64,000 nucleotides of DNA from positions 1,217,495-1,281,494 of the forward strand of contig NC_015636.1 in NCBI RefSeq assembly GCF_000179575.2, written 5' to 3'. The notes beneath the pieces were generated by a model. That model saw nothing but the letters and a program-made list of their open reading frames with translations. It ran no database searches and was not told where the DNA came from. Every line of letters starts with the position of its first letter. Position 1 is the first letter of the stretch. Positions 19,317 through 29,143 of this stretch are shown one piece after another. Source of the stretch: Methanothermococcus okinawensis IH1 (GTDB lineage Archaea; AGJL01; Methanococci; Methanococcales; Methanococcaceae). The position numbers were made by a program, and so were the translations under genes.

Positions 19317-20105
19317 ATGCCTGAATCTAACAATAGCAGGGAAATTGCAGTTTCATTGTCTTTTATGTTCTTCGGTGCAGCCATACTTTATTCTGTTTAT
19401 AATATAAATGTAGTTGAAGGTGTAAATGCCATTTATACCCACAATTATATTATACCTAATTTTGTAAGTGCAGTTTTATTCGATTGGAGAGGATTTGATA
19501 CACTTGGAGAATGTTTGATATTGATTAATTCAGTTCTTGTTACAGGAATGGTATTTGGAAGAGGATTATTTAATTCTGAGTTTCTTAAAGAGGTTTATGG
19601 AATAAATAAAAATACTACCAATAATAACATTAAAAATGGCGATATGGGTGGATTTACGCCTATAATTAAAGTTTTAGCAATGCCTATGAGTGCAATATTG
19701 ATGGTTCTTGGAATAGTGGTAATACTTGGAGGACATATTACGCCTGGTGGTGGTTTCCAGGGAGGTTCATTGATAGCAGGTGCTTATATATTGGCAATTG
19801 TTTCATTTGGATTAAAAAATTGCCCTGTTAATTTCAGCCATAAATTTTTGGAAACTCTTGAAAGTTTCGGAGCTCTGTTATTTTTATTATTTGGAGTATT
19901 GGGCATGGTATTTTCAGGATATTACTTGCTTAATATACACACATTATTTGGAATAAGCATATTTCCTTCGCCATTAGGACTTGAACATGCTGGGATAATA
20001 CCATATCTAAACATAGTAGTAGGTTTAAAGGTATTGGCTGGATTATCCACAATTACCACATTATTGGCAGGTGAAAAAATCATCATGAAAAATATTGCGG
20101 ATTAA
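19317..20105 (+). CDS. ehbI: Energy-converting hydrogenase B subunit I (MrpB-like)
   Basis: 262 residues. The C-terminal two thirds match MrpB/MnhB: PMSAILMVLGIVVILGGH followed by ITPGGGFQGGSLIAGAYIL. The N-terminal third adds two membrane segments (an MrpA-end-like region). GGTGAT precedes the ATG. Forms part of the ion-translocating module. Confidence 0.8.
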   Translation: MPESNNSREIAVSLSFMFFGAAILYSVYNINVVEGVNAIYTHNYIIPNFVSAVLFDWRGFDTLGECLILINSVLVTGMVFGRGLFNSEFLKEVYGINKNTTNNNIKNGDMGGFTPIIKVLAMPMSAILMVLGIVVILGGHITPGGGFQGGSLIAGAYILAIVSFGLKNCPVNFSHKFLETLESFGALLFLLFGVLGMVFSGYYLLNIHTLFGISIFPSPLGLEHAGIIPYLNIVVGLKVLAGLSTITTLLAGEKIIMKNIAD

Positions 20106-20120
20106 TTAAATGGTGATATT

Positions 20121-20366
20121 ATGATAAACTATGGCTTGATTACAGTAAATACCATGTTTTTGCCGATTATAGGCATGCTTGTGGGTCTTGTGCTGGGAAT
20201 AAGGGTAAATGCAAAATTAAATATATGGTTTTATTTGATTGTAGGGGTATTCATAGCATACCTATTAGGAGCTCTACCTTATTACAAATTTCCTATGTCT
20301 TATTCGTTTATACTGTCATTGATAGGATTGCTAATTGGAAATATAATAAACAGGATATTGAAGTAA
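20121..20366 (+). CDS. ehbJ: Energy-converting hydrogenase B subunit J, small membrane protein
   Basis: 81 residues with three membrane segments and little else. GGTGATATT lies before the ATG at 20121, 15 bp after the EhbI stop. Assigned to EhbJ by order. Confidence 0.65.
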   Translation: MINYGLITVNTMFLPIIGMLVGLVLGIRVNAKLNIWFYLIVGVFIAYLLGALPYYKFPMSYSFILSLIGLLIGNIINRILK

Positions 20367-20441
20367 AAAGGATATAAAAATCTTAATTATAAACATAAAA
20401 TTAAAAATTAAAAAATTAAACTGAAATAATAATGTGATATT

Positions 20442-21947
20442 ATGATTATAACGGATATAAACAAATGTAGAGGCATTGAAAAGTGTGAAACCTGTCCATT
20501 TAAGGAAATTTCAAAATGCATGGAAGTGTGTCCTACAAACGCTATTATATTGATAGATAATAAAGCATTTTCCTGCATTACCTGCGGGACCTGTGCAAGG
20601 GAATGCCCAAACGATGCCATAAAGAAAAATGAATTTGGCGGATATTATGTGGATAGGAGAAGATGCAACGGCTGTGGAACCTGTGAAAAGGTATGTCCAA
20701 TAAATATAATCAAAATGAAAAAAGTGGAAAAAACTGTAAAGAACGGTAAAAGGGCTTTTGTATATCCCGATGGAATTTGTATAATGTGCGGATTATGTGT
20801 AGAAGTTTGTCCCTATGATGCAAGAATGTATTTTGACCCGAAAGATTTGAAGGATAAAAAGAACAGAGCTCTGGCAGAGAGGTATTTAGATATATTTAAT
20901 AAAGGAGGTATTAAGGAGATAGGAAGTGTAGAGCAACTAAAAGGAAAAAACGAGGAGGGTAAAAAAGAAAAATCAAAACTATCAAAACCAAAAACCGATA
21001 GGTCAGGTGTTAGAGTTTCAATAAATATAGACAGAGAAAAATGCGAAGAATGTGGAAAATGTATCTACCTATGTCCAAAAAACACGATATTAGAAAAAGA
21101 GAATGTAGATGGATGCACAAGATGTAATATTTGTGGAGATGTTTGTCCAAAGGATGCCATAAACTGTGGTGAAGTGAAAAATGAAAAATGTATATTGTGC
21201 GGAAACTGTATTGAAAAATGCCCAAAGGATGCCCTGCAAATATCAAACTTTAAGGTAGTTAAAATTAAAGAAGATAAAAAGACCATACCATTAAAACACT
21301 GTATAAATTGCGGTTTATGTGCTGATAACTGCCCAGCTGGTGCTTTAAAGATTGAAGATAACAAGGTGCTTTATGACCCGAGCTCCTGTAAATTGTGCAA
21401 TACCTGCGTAAATATATGTCCTCAAGGGGTTAGAATCAATAAAGGAAAATTTATAGATGGTGGATGTGTTTTATGTGGTATATGTGAAAATAACTGCCCA
21501 AATAAAGCCATATCTATAAAAGAAATCAAAAAATTCGATGTAATTAGGGATGATAACTGTATAGGATGTGGAACCTGTTCAAATGTATGTCCAAACGATG
21601 CCATTACAGTAAAAATTATAAAATTCAAAAATGAAATCTGTAAATCCATCAAAAGAGAAGTTATATTTAATGAAAACTGTGTAATGTGTGAAAATTGTGC
21701 CATACACTGTCCAAGGGATGTAATTCCAAATATCACAGGATATAAAAAGATTGTCGATAAAAATAACTCATTTATAAGAACAGACTTTGATTTCTGCGTG
21801 CAGTGTGGATTATGCAATAAAATCTGTCCAAATAATGCAGTAGATAAGGGTAAATTTGACTTGGATAAATGCGAATTTTGTTCAGCATGTGCAAATATAT
21901 GCCCTACACATGCCATTACAATATATAGAACATGGATTGAAAAATAA
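20442..21947 (+). CDS. ehbK: Polyferredoxin of energy-converting hydrogenase B
   Basis: 501 residues made almost wholly of ferredoxin repeats. I count 13 regular CxxCxxCxxxCP motifs (for example [52 protein letters not shown]) plus one irregular N-terminal set, so up to 14 [4Fe-4S] clusters could form an electron wire. A Lys-rich linker near residues 150-190 splits the protein into a 4-cluster and a 10-cluster part. It probably connects the hydrogenase small subunit to soluble ferredoxins or oxidoreductases. Confidence 0.88.
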   Translation: MIITDINKCRGIEKCETCPFKEISKCMEVCPTNAIILIDNKAFSCITCGTCARECPNDAIKKNEFGGYYVDRRRCNGCGTCEKVCPINIIKMKKVEKTVKNGKRAFVYPDGICIMCGLCVEVCPYDARMYFDPKDLKDKKNRALAERYLDIFNKGGIKEIGSVEQLKGKNEEGKKEKSKLSKPKTDRSGVRVSINIDREKCEECGKCIYLCPKNTILEKENVDGCTRCNICGDVCPKDAINCGEVKNEKCILCGNCIEKCPKDALQISNFKVVKIKEDKKTIPLKHCINCGLCADNCPAGALKIEDNKVLYDPSSCKLCNTCVNICPQGVRINKGKFIDGGCVLCGICENNCPNKAISIKEIKKFDVIRDDNCIGCGTCSNVCPNDAITVKIIKFKNEICKSIKREVIFNENCVMCENCAIHCPRDVIPNITGYKKIVDKNNSFIRTDFDFCVQCGLCNKICPNNAVDKGKFDLDKCEFCSACANICPTHAITIYRTWIEK

Positions 21948-22024
21948 AATAAATTATTATTAAAAAATAAAAATAAAATAATAGTACTAAAAAAATGGAT
22001 AAAATTTCCTCTAAGGTGCATATT

Positions 22025-22537
22025 ATGAGCAATCCATCCTTTAAAAATCTTGCAAAAATATTCATTTCTGGATTTTATGAAAATCTTGAACGGATAATCT
22101 TTGGAACGGATAGATATACTTCTATGGAGATGAGAAATAATATACTTTCAGGGGTAAAGCTTCCAAGGAGTGTGTTTAATGAGCTCTGCATTGGATGTGG
22201 AGGATGTGCAAATGCCTGTCCAACTGGATGTATTGAGATGGTAAAAATCGAACCTGTGAAAATAACTGAAAATTACACAAAAGAGTATATTCCAGTAATA
22301 AACTCAGAAAAATGTGTTTATTGTTTATACTGTCATGATTTTTGCCCTGTATTTTCTATATTTAATGAAATATCTCCTATTCATCCAAGGCATGTTGGTG
22401 ATGAATATATTGAAGTTGATTTAACTAAAATGTTTGAAAAACCTGTGGATATTCCAAAAGAACAGTTAAAAAAGATAGCCAATATCCTTTCAATAAATCT
22501 CTCAAAAATGGTTAAAGAAGAAAAGAAAAATGAATAA
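22025..22537 (+). CDS. ehbL: Ferredoxin-type subunit of energy-converting hydrogenase B (NuoI-like)
   Basis: 170 residues with two [4Fe-4S] motifs, CIGCGGCANACPTGCI and CVYCLYCHDFCPVFSI, as in NuoI/EchF. The start is the ATG at 22025 because AAGGTG precedes it; an in-frame ATG at 21995 has no site. Electron transfer between small subunit and ferredoxin. Confidence 0.82.
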   Translation: MSNPSFKNLAKIFISGFYENLERIIFGTDRYTSMEMRNNILSGVKLPRSVFNELCIGCGGCANACPTGCIEMVKIEPVKITENYTKEYIPVINSEKCVYCLYCHDFCPVFSIFNEISPIHPRHVGDEYIEVDLTKMFEKPVDIPKEQLKKIANILSINLSKMVKEEKKNE

Positions 22538-22668
22538 TCCAAAAATGAAATAATAAATAAATAATAAAATAAAAAATAATAATAAAATAAGATAAAAATT
22601 AAAAAAGCAATAAAAAGTAAAAGTAATAAAAGAAAAAGAAAAAGGAAAAAAAAGAAAAAGGTGAATAC

Positions 22669-23115
22669 ATGGTTAAAAAACATGCAAGAAAAAAATGTAT
22701 TCATATCATGGTGGCATATACGGGGGGATGCAATGGTTGCGATATCGAGGTTGTGAATTGTGTTTTATCTCCATTTTATGACGCTGAGCAATACAATGTT
22801 CTTTTAACATGGAATCCAAGAGAAGCCGATATATTGGTTGTAAGTGGATGTGTTACAAAGGTAATGACTGAACCACTTAAAAAGATATATGAGGCTATAC
22901 CTGAACCTAAGGCAGTAGTCGCAGTAGGATGCTGTGCATTGATGGGCGGAGTATATGGAAATATAGGTGGAGATTTGGGAACTTCCGATTGGATAGATGG
23001 TCCTGTTGAAAATATTATTCCAGTAGATGTTAAAGTTCCAGGATGTCCTCCAAGACCTGAGGATGTTATACAGGGTATCGTGCAGGCACTTCCAAAGGTT
23101 ATAAATGGAGATTAA
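22669..23115 (+). CDS. ehbM: Energy-converting hydrogenase B small subunit (NuoB-like)
   Basis: 148 residues. The proximal [4Fe-4S] cluster is bound by cysteines in [25 protein letters not shown] and [11 protein letters not shown], the pattern of group 4 hydrogenase small subunits and NuoB. GGTGAATAC precedes the ATG. Its catalytic partner EhbN (NuoD-like large subunit) is not in this window. Confidence 0.9.
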   Translation: MVKKHARKKCIHIMVAYTGGCNGCDIEVVNCVLSPFYDAEQYNVLLTWNPREADILVVSGCVTKVMTEPLKKIYEAIPEPKAVVAVGCCALMGGVYGNIGGDLGTSDWIDGPVENIIPVDVKVPGCPPRPEDVIQGIVQALPKVINGD

Positions 23116-23134
23116 ATAAATGAGGTGTATTTTT

Positions 23135-24112
23135 ATGTATGCAATGATTGAAGAGATACTCTCAATATTGGGCGTTCCGTTGATAGCATTTGGAGTATCC
23201 ACATGGATTCCAGGCATTAATAGAAAAATCCAAGCGAGAATTCAGCAGAGAATAGGACCTTCAATATTAACGCCGGGTTTTTGGGCGTTATTTAAGTTTT
23301 TAGCAAAAAAAACAAAAGAACCATATAGCACAATGCCAAAATTATACAAATTTCTTCCCATAGTGAGCTTTATAGCTATATGGTTAATTCTTGCATCTAC
23401 CTCAATTACAGAGGTTAAGGCTGTATCTAACTTAATTTTTATAGTAGGGCTTTTGAAAATAGAGGAGATGGATTATGTAATCATGGGTTCCCTTGCGAGC
23501 TCGGTTATGGGAGTAAGGATGCCTTATGTTGATGAATGTAAAGGCAGTAATTTTTTAAATACTCTTAAAATGTCCCTTGAACAATTAGGGGCTGTTAGGG
23601 CTTTTAAAATGATTACAATAGGTTCATTTCCATTTTATACTGCCATGTTCATTCCATTTATAGCTCATAAAAGCATATATTTGGATAGCATAGTTGGAAA
23701 TAATTTTTTATTTACAATAGGCGGGATATTTGGGGCAATAGCATATTTTATAGGTTATCTCGTATTAACAAATGATTATCCATTTGCCATTATGCATACA
23801 AAGGCTGATGTTATTGAAGGTCCAACCTTGGAATATTCTGGAAAATACAGGGCAATATATTTATCTGTAAAGGAGCTCCTAATGATAACACTTGGAAGTT
23901 TATTTGCAACACTTTATCTCGGCATTGCACCAGAGATATCTAACCCAATAACAATTGTTGAGAATTTTGCAGTGGCATTGATATTCCCCATACTGAGCTC
24001 GGTTGTTAGTGCATATTCACCAGTCTTAACATATAGGCAATTATACCCTATTTCGTTATATACTACAATAATAGCATTTATAGGGCTTATTTTTGCATTA
24101 TTGGGGCTCTAA
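23135..24112 (+). CDS. ehbO: Energy-converting hydrogenase B subunit O (NuoH-like)
   Basis: 325 residues with about eight membrane segments. NuoH/EchB landmarks are RIQQRIGPSILTPGFW and the acidic loop TKADVIEGPTLEYSGKYRAIYL. The start is the ATG at 23135, after GAGGTG; an ATG at 23120 is in frame but is itself part of the site region. It anchors the hydrogenase arm to the membrane. Last ehb gene of this operon. Confidence 0.88.
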   Translation: MYAMIEEILSILGVPLIAFGVSTWIPGINRKIQARIQQRIGPSILTPGFWALFKFLAKKTKEPYSTMPKLYKFLPIVSFIAIWLILASTSITEVKAVSNLIFIVGLLKIEEMDYVIMGSLASSVMGVRMPYVDECKGSNFLNTLKMSLEQLGAVRAFKMITIGSFPFYTAMFIPFIAHKSIYLDSIVGNNFLFTIGGIFGAIAYFIGYLVLTNDYPFAIMHTKADVIEGPTLEYSGKYRAIYLSVKELLMITLGSLFATLYLGIAPEISNPITIVENFAVALIFPILSSVVSAYSPVLTYRQLYPISLYTTIIAFIGLIFALLGL

Positions 24113-24290
24113 CAAAATTAGTTAAGTTTATTTATTTTATTTTAAATTAATATTTTTTATTTTATATTGAGTTAATTTTATAATTATTATTGAATAAATG
24201 AAAGATACATATCAAAAATTATATATATTGGAAAGAACAATATAATTATGTGGATTGTGGGGTGTGGTATTCACAAGCAGAGGTGTTTGC

Positions 24291-24551
24291 ATGAAATTGG
24301 ATTCATTTATAATTACAACTACAAATACCATACCTGGGATAGAGCTATATTATTTAGGTATAGTTTCAGAGTCTGTTGAAGGCTATAATATGGATAAATT
24401 GTTAAACCTAATGAAAGAAAAAGCAAAATCTATGAAAGCCATAGCCATAATAGGATTTAAAACAACTGCGGTATATGATGGAAATAATGTAAAATTAATA
24501 GGATATGGAACTGCTGTTAAAGATGTTGAAGGTCAATGGGCTGTTTATTAA
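24291..24551 (+). CDS. YbjQ/UPF0145-like small protein
   Basis: 86 residues. FIITTTNTIPGIELYYLGIVSESVEG followed by KAIAIIGFKTTAVYDG resembles the YbjQ (UPF0145, heavy-metal-binding-type) fold, which forms pentamers; its function is not established. GAGGTG precedes the ATG at 24291, so the longer frame from 24255 is rejected. A TATA-like ATTATATATA lies near 24213-24225, so it seems independent of the ehb operon. Confidence 0.6.
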   Translation: MKLDSFIITTTNTIPGIELYYLGIVSESVEGYNMDKLLNLMKEKAKSMKAIAIIGFKTTAVYDGNNVKLIGYGTAVKDVEGQWAVY

Positions 24552-24733
24552 AAAATATAAGTTTTTATTATTTTTTTATTTATTTATTATTTTTATTTTT
24601 AACTTTAATATGTTAGAAACATTCTTATGTTGGTAATTAATTTTAATTTCTTTTTTGTTTATTGATTAATGCTTTTAAATTGCCAATTTTTTAAAATAAC
24701 TAGTATATATAGTTTTTGAAATGATTTAAACCA

Positions 24734-24790
24734 AAAATTATATAATAGATGACTTCCATATATGTGGTTAGCACCCCACAAGACCACAAT
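24734..24790 (+). promoter_or_regulatory. fdhC promoter and leader hairpin
   Basis: An AAATTATATAA box at about 24735-24745 fits a TATA element, with expected start near 24768. TGTGGT (24763-24768) can pair with ACCACA (24783-24788) around a 14-base loop, so a hairpin or inverted operator lies close to the transcript start. Methanogen formate genes respond to H2 limitation; a link to this hairpin is inference only. Confidence 0.4.
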
Positions 24791-24818
24791 AAACAAAAAC
24801 CGGAAAGGAGGTAATATT

Positions 24819-25643
24819 ATGGATTTTAACCCACCTGATAAAACTGTTGAATTAGCAGGAAATGTAGGAGGATATAAAGGGAAATTAGGAGCTAATCAAT
24901 TATTTATAAGAGGAATTATGGGGGGAGCCTACATCGCAATAGGTGCGGGGCTTTGCACGGTGTGTGTTACGGGTGTATCTCAATATCTCGGAGCAGGTAT
25001 CGCAAAATTTATAGGTGCAGCAGTATTCCCTGTTGGGCTTATATTAATTATATTAACCGGTATGGAGCTGGTTACAGGAGACATGATGTTATTACCTATT
25101 GCAATGTTCCAAAAAAAAGCGTCATTTTCCCAACTTTTAAAGGTTTGGTTTTGGGTATATATTGGAAATCTTATAGGTTCTTTGATATATGCTGCAATAA
25201 TGGTATATGGACCATTAAGGTCATTCAATAGCAAAACTGGAGAATGGGCTGTTAATTCATTTGGTCAAACTGCGATACATATAGCAGAAGCAAAAGTTTT
25301 ACCCTACATGGCAGGAGGAGCTCTTGGATGGCTGTCCTGTCTTGTAAAAGGTATAGGATGTAATTGGCTTGTTAATCTTGCAGTTATCGGTTCTTTGACT
25401 GCAACAAGCGTATTGGGTAAATTCTTTATGATATGGTTCCCAATAATGGCGTTTGTAGCATCTGGATTCGAGCACTGTGTTGCAAACATGTATTTCATCC
25501 CTGCTGGAATGATGCTTGGTGCAAATGTATCTATATCGGGATGGTGGCTATGGAACGAGTTGCCCGCCACAATAGGAAATATTATAGGAGCAGTAATATT
25601 TGTAGCGATGGTGTATCAGTATGCATATGGTAAAAAAATTTAA
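24819..25643 (+). CDS. fdhC: Formate transporter FdhC (FocA/NirC family)
   Basis: 274 residues with six membrane segments, typical of pentameric formate/nitrite channels. Visible are ELVTGDMMLLPIAM and GCNWLVNLAVI, near-invariant in the family, and FEHCVANMYFIPAG. GGAGGTAATATT lies immediately before the ATG at 24819. It opens a group with a carbonic anhydrase and FdhAB; the same order is known from Methanococcus maripaludis. Confidence 0.94.
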   Translation: MDFNPPDKTVELAGNVGGYKGKLGANQLFIRGIMGGAYIAIGAGLCTVCVTGVSQYLGAGIAKFIGAAVFPVGLILIILTGMELVTGDMMLLPIAMFQKKASFSQLLKVWFWVYIGNLIGSLIYAAIMVYGPLRSFNSKTGEWAVNSFGQTAIHIAEAKVLPYMAGGALGWLSCLVKGIGCNWLVNLAVIGSLTATSVLGKFFMIWFPIMAFVASGFEHCVANMYFIPAGMMLGANVSISGWWLWNELPATIGNIIGAVIFVAMVYQYAYGKKI

Positions 25644-26160
25644 TTTAAATAATATTTTAAGGCATGCTAAAACCATGCCTTCTGCCACATTATCTCTGAT
25701 AATCTGGTCTGCAATAGCAATATGGGCCACAATAATGTCCAAAAATATATGGATATTAGTGTGTTCCATACCATTTATAATAGCACTTACCTTAATTCCT
25801 TTAAAAATTTCAAGCATGAATTATGATATCTCCCAGGAATTGCTTCCAAAGTATGAAAATACCCTTTCCACAACTAAAATAGGAAATATTACAAAAGAGA
25901 TGTTAAATCAAAAGGTTAAAGTTGAAGGAACTGTGGAAAAAATAATTTATGGCATTTCTCCAAAACCCACCATTAAAATTAGAGACGATACCGGAGAGAT
26001 ATACACACTTCTCATTGTTCCACTTCCTGAGGGTGTAAAAAAAGGGGATAAAATAGCTCTATACGGGATTGTATCAAAACATTATAAATACTTTGGATTT
26101 ATGGGAATACCAAAATTGTGGAAACCAAAAATTTTTGGAATTGGTGTTGATAAACTCTAA
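25627..26160 (+). CDS. Membrane protein with C-terminal OB-fold-like domain
   Basis: About 177 residues: a basic N-terminus, two membrane helices (LSLIIWSAIAIWATIM and IWILVCSIPFIIALTLIPL), then a soluble domain whose KVKVEGTVEKI and IRDDTGEIYTLL pattern resembles an OB-fold (NfeD/bOB type). It overlaps the end of fdhC by 17-23 bp, so it is translationally linked. The start is uncertain: ATG at 25621, 25627 or 25675. A homologue sits in this place in other methanococcal formate gene groups, but no function is known to me. Confidence 0.65.
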   Translation: MVKKFNLNNILRHAKTMPSATLSLIIWSAIAIWATIMSKNIWILVCSIPFIIALTLIPLKISSMNYDISQELLPKYENTLSTTKIGNITKEMLNQKVKVEGTVEKIIYGISPKPTIKIRDDTGEIYTLLIVPLPEGVKKGDKIALYGIVSKHYKYFGFMGIPKLWKPKIFGIGVDKL

Positions 26161-26305
26161 TGTTATTATATACTGTAATTTTATATTATATTTATATTTT
26201 GATACTTGGATTTATGCAATGTTGGAGGAATAGAATAGGAGCTCTACATATATCATAATATAATATAAATACAGTAAAAAACGTCGAAATATTGGAGGTC
26301 ATAAT

Positions 26306-26758
26306 TTGAGCGATAATGCCAAGCCTAGGAAAAAACTTGCAATTGTTAGCTGCATGGATACCAGATTGGTTAATTTCCTATCTGAAAGACTTGGAATAGG
26401 TCCCGGAGATGCCAAAGTGATTAAAAATGCTGGAAATATAATAACCGATGATACGCTGAGGTCACTTGTAGTTGCAATATATTTACTTGATGTAAATAAA
26501 ATCATGATTGTAGGACATACAGACTGTGGAATGAAATCAGTGGATATTGAGGATATTAAAAATAAAATGATTGAGAGAGGGGCAAATCCATATTTTACTC
26601 CAAATTTAGAACAGTGGATAGGTAAAATTGATTCTGAGGAGGACAATGTTATTAAGGGAACAGATTTAATAAAAAACCATCCTGCAATTCCAAAAGATAT
26701 CGAGGTTAAAGGATACATATTAGATATTGTTACTGGAAATCTAAAACAGTTATGCTAA
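26306..26758 (+). CDS. Beta-class carbonic anhydrase
   Basis: 150 residues, compact archaeal (Cab-like) form. Zinc ligands are Cys16 in SCMDTRL, His71 and Cys74 in VGHTDCGM; Asp18 and Arg20 form the usual dyad. It starts with TTG, preceded by GGAGGTC. Between the formate channel and formate dehydrogenase it probably interconverts the CO2 and bicarbonate arising from formate oxidation. Confidence 0.93.
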   Translation: MSDNAKPRKKLAIVSCMDTRLVNFLSERLGIGPGDAKVIKNAGNIITDDTLRSLVVAIYLLDVNKIMIVGHTDCGMKSVDIEDIKNKMIERGANPYFTPNLEQWIGKIDSEEDNVIKGTDLIKNHPAIPKDIEVKGYILDIVTGNLKQLC

Positions 26759-26918
26759 ATAATTAAGTATATTTAAATGTGGATGAAGCTATATGCCGAC
26801 ACATGCCCATGAGTCACCATATTAACATTTTTCTTTAAAATATACTTTTTACATTTTAATATTTAAGTATTATGATTATTATAATTTATAATAAATTATC
26901 ATTTAATTAGGCACCCTG

Positions 26919-26945
26919 TTATCTACGAACCATTGGAGTAGATAA
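26919..26945 (+). promoter_or_regulatory. SECIS-like hairpin in the fdhA leader
   Basis: TTATCTAC (26919-26926) pairs with GTAGATAA (26938-26945). Inside the stem are GAA on the 5' side and a single A on the 3' side, then CC-ATT-GG as tip. This GAA/A internal loop capped by a short G-C stem is the archaeal SECIS consensus for selenocysteine insertion. Archaeal SECIS elements normally lie in the 3' UTR, but a 5' UTR location is known for fdhA of Methanocaldococcus jannaschii, which matches this placement about 105 bp before the start codon. Confidence 0.85.
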
Positions 26946-27050
26946 TCGAAAAAAGACCAAAAAGTTTCCCAAAATGAAAAATAAATGATTAATAGATATA
27001 ATTAATAATTAATAATTTATGGCAAATTTAACTTAAAAAAGGTGAATAAT

Positions 27051-29084
27051 ATGACCAGATTAAAAATGGTCCATACAATATGTCCATATTGTGGATGTGG
27101 ATGTGGAATAGATTTAGTCGTAAAAGATGATAAAATCGTTGGGACTCATCCATTTAAGAGACATCCTATAAATGAAGGAAAGGTATGTATTAAAGGTAAT
27201 TATAGTTATGAATTTGTCCATAGCGATGAGAGGTTAAAAAAACCACTAATTAAAAAAGATGGAAAATTTGTTGAATCCACTTGGGAAGAAGCTCTAAATT
27301 TAATTGCAAGTAAATTAAAGGAATATGCCCCTGATGAAATGGGCTTTTTCTCATCTGCAAGATGCACAAATGAAGACAATTATGTATTCCAAAAATTTGT
27401 GAGAGCGGTAATGAAAACCAATAATATAGACCATTGTGCGAGAATTTGACACTCTGCTACTGTTGCAGGTCTTGGGGAAGCTTTTGGGTCTGGTGCCATG
27501 ACAAACTCAATTGAAGACATTGAAGAGGCAAATTGCATACTTATTATAGGTTCTAACACATTTGAACAGCATCCTTTAATTGCAAGAAGGGTTATTAGAG
27601 CAAAAGAAAATGGGGCTAAAATTATAGTTATTGACCCTAGAAAAACAATGACTGCAAACCAGGCAGATATATATCTGCAAATAACCCCTGGAACTAATGT
27701 TGCTCTAATAAATGCTTTAATGAATGTAATCATAAATAATAATTTAGTAAATAAAGATTTTGTAAAAAACAGAACAAAAGGATTTGAAGAGTTAAAAAAG
27801 ACTGTGGAAAAATACACCCCAGAATACGCCTCAAAGATTTGCGAGGTTTCACCAGAATTAATAGAAGAAGCAGCAAAATTATATGCGAGCTCTGAAAAAT
27901 CATCACTATTATACTGTATGGGAGTTACTCAATTTACACACGGTGTGGATAATGTTAAAAGTTGCTGTAATTTAGCACTAATAACCGGAAATATCGGAAA
28001 GAGAGGGACAGGAGTTAATCCATTAAGGGGACAAAACAATGTTCAAGGAGCATGTGATATGGGAGCTCTGCCTGATGTATATCCTGGTTATCAAAAAGTA
28101 CATATCCCTGAAATATACAACAAATTTGAGGAGCTCTGGGACACAGAGTTAAATCATGAAAAAGGTTTAACTATTCCAGAAATGCTTGAAAAAGCTGGAG
28201 AAAGTATAAAATGTTTATATATTATGGGTGAAAACCCTATGGTTTCTGACCCTGATATACACCATGTAGAACATGCATTAAAATCCCTCGATTTCCTTGT
28301 AGTTCAGGATATATTTTTAACTGAAACAGCTCAACTGGCTGATGTTGTATTGCCATCTGCATGTTGGGCTGAAAAAGACGGAACATTTACAAATACTGCA
28401 AGAAAAGTTCAGCTTATAAGAAAAGCTGTAAATCCACCAGGAGAGGCACTTGAAGACTGGGTTATTATAAAAAAACTTGCTGAAAAAATGGGATATGGAA
28501 ACATGTTCAATTACAATTCAGCACTTGACATATTTGAAGAAATTAGGAAAGTCACGCCTCAGTATTCAGGAATTACCTATAAAAAATTAGGTATAAATGG
28601 AATACCATGGCCATGTAAATCAGAAGATAGTTATGGAACCCCAGTATTACATGCTGAAAAATTCCTTACACCAGATGGATTAGGAAATCTATTTGCTATT
28701 GAATATGGAGAACCCGCAGAACTTCCAGATGAGGAATATCCATTGATGCTAACTACTGGAAGGGTGATATTCCATTATCACACGGGAACAATGACAAGAA
28801 AATGTAAGCACATAATATCTGAAATAAACGAAGGATTTATAGAGATACATCCAGAGGATGCCAAAAAATTAAATATTAAGGATAAAGAATTGGTAAAGGT
28901 TTCATCAAGAAGAGGGGATGTAAAAGTTAGGGCAAAAATCACTGAGAATATTAAAAAAGGAGTAGTGTTTATGCCATTCCATTTTGCAGAAAGTGCTGCA
29001 AATGTGCTTACAAATCCTGCATTTGACCCGTATTGTAAAATACCAGAATTTAAGGTATGTGCAGTAAAAATTGATAAATTATAA
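27051..29084 (+). CDS. fdhA: Selenocysteine-containing formate dehydrogenase, alpha subunit
   Basis: 677 residues including one selenocysteine read from TGA at 27447-27449 (residue 133). Around it the frame reads [20 protein letters not shown], the exact site where family members have Cys or Sec as molybdenum/tungsten ligand. The N-terminal [4Fe-4S] site is CPYCGCGCG plus KVCIKG; bis-pterin guanine dinucleotide-binding motifs follow, such as [13 protein letters not shown] and [11 protein letters not shown]. The start is the ATG at 27051 after GGTGA. Formate oxidation donates electrons to F420 through FdhB. A conventional gene caller would split this gene at the TGA. Confidence 0.96.
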
Positions 29085-29143
29085 TTATTATAATTTTTTT
29101 ATATTTTATATTTATTTTAATTTATATTATATATGGTGGTACC

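Noticed and set aside
21422-22021. 199-codon frame on the minus strand opposite the polyferredoxin gene
   Set aside because: It mirrors the Cys-rich repeats of the plus strand, has no ribosome site or family match, and the plus-strand gene is certain.
27447-27449. In-frame TGA in fdhA as a nonsense mutation
   Set aside because: The frame continues with conserved FdhA sequence on both sides, the codon is at the known Sec site and a SECIS-like hairpin lies upstream.
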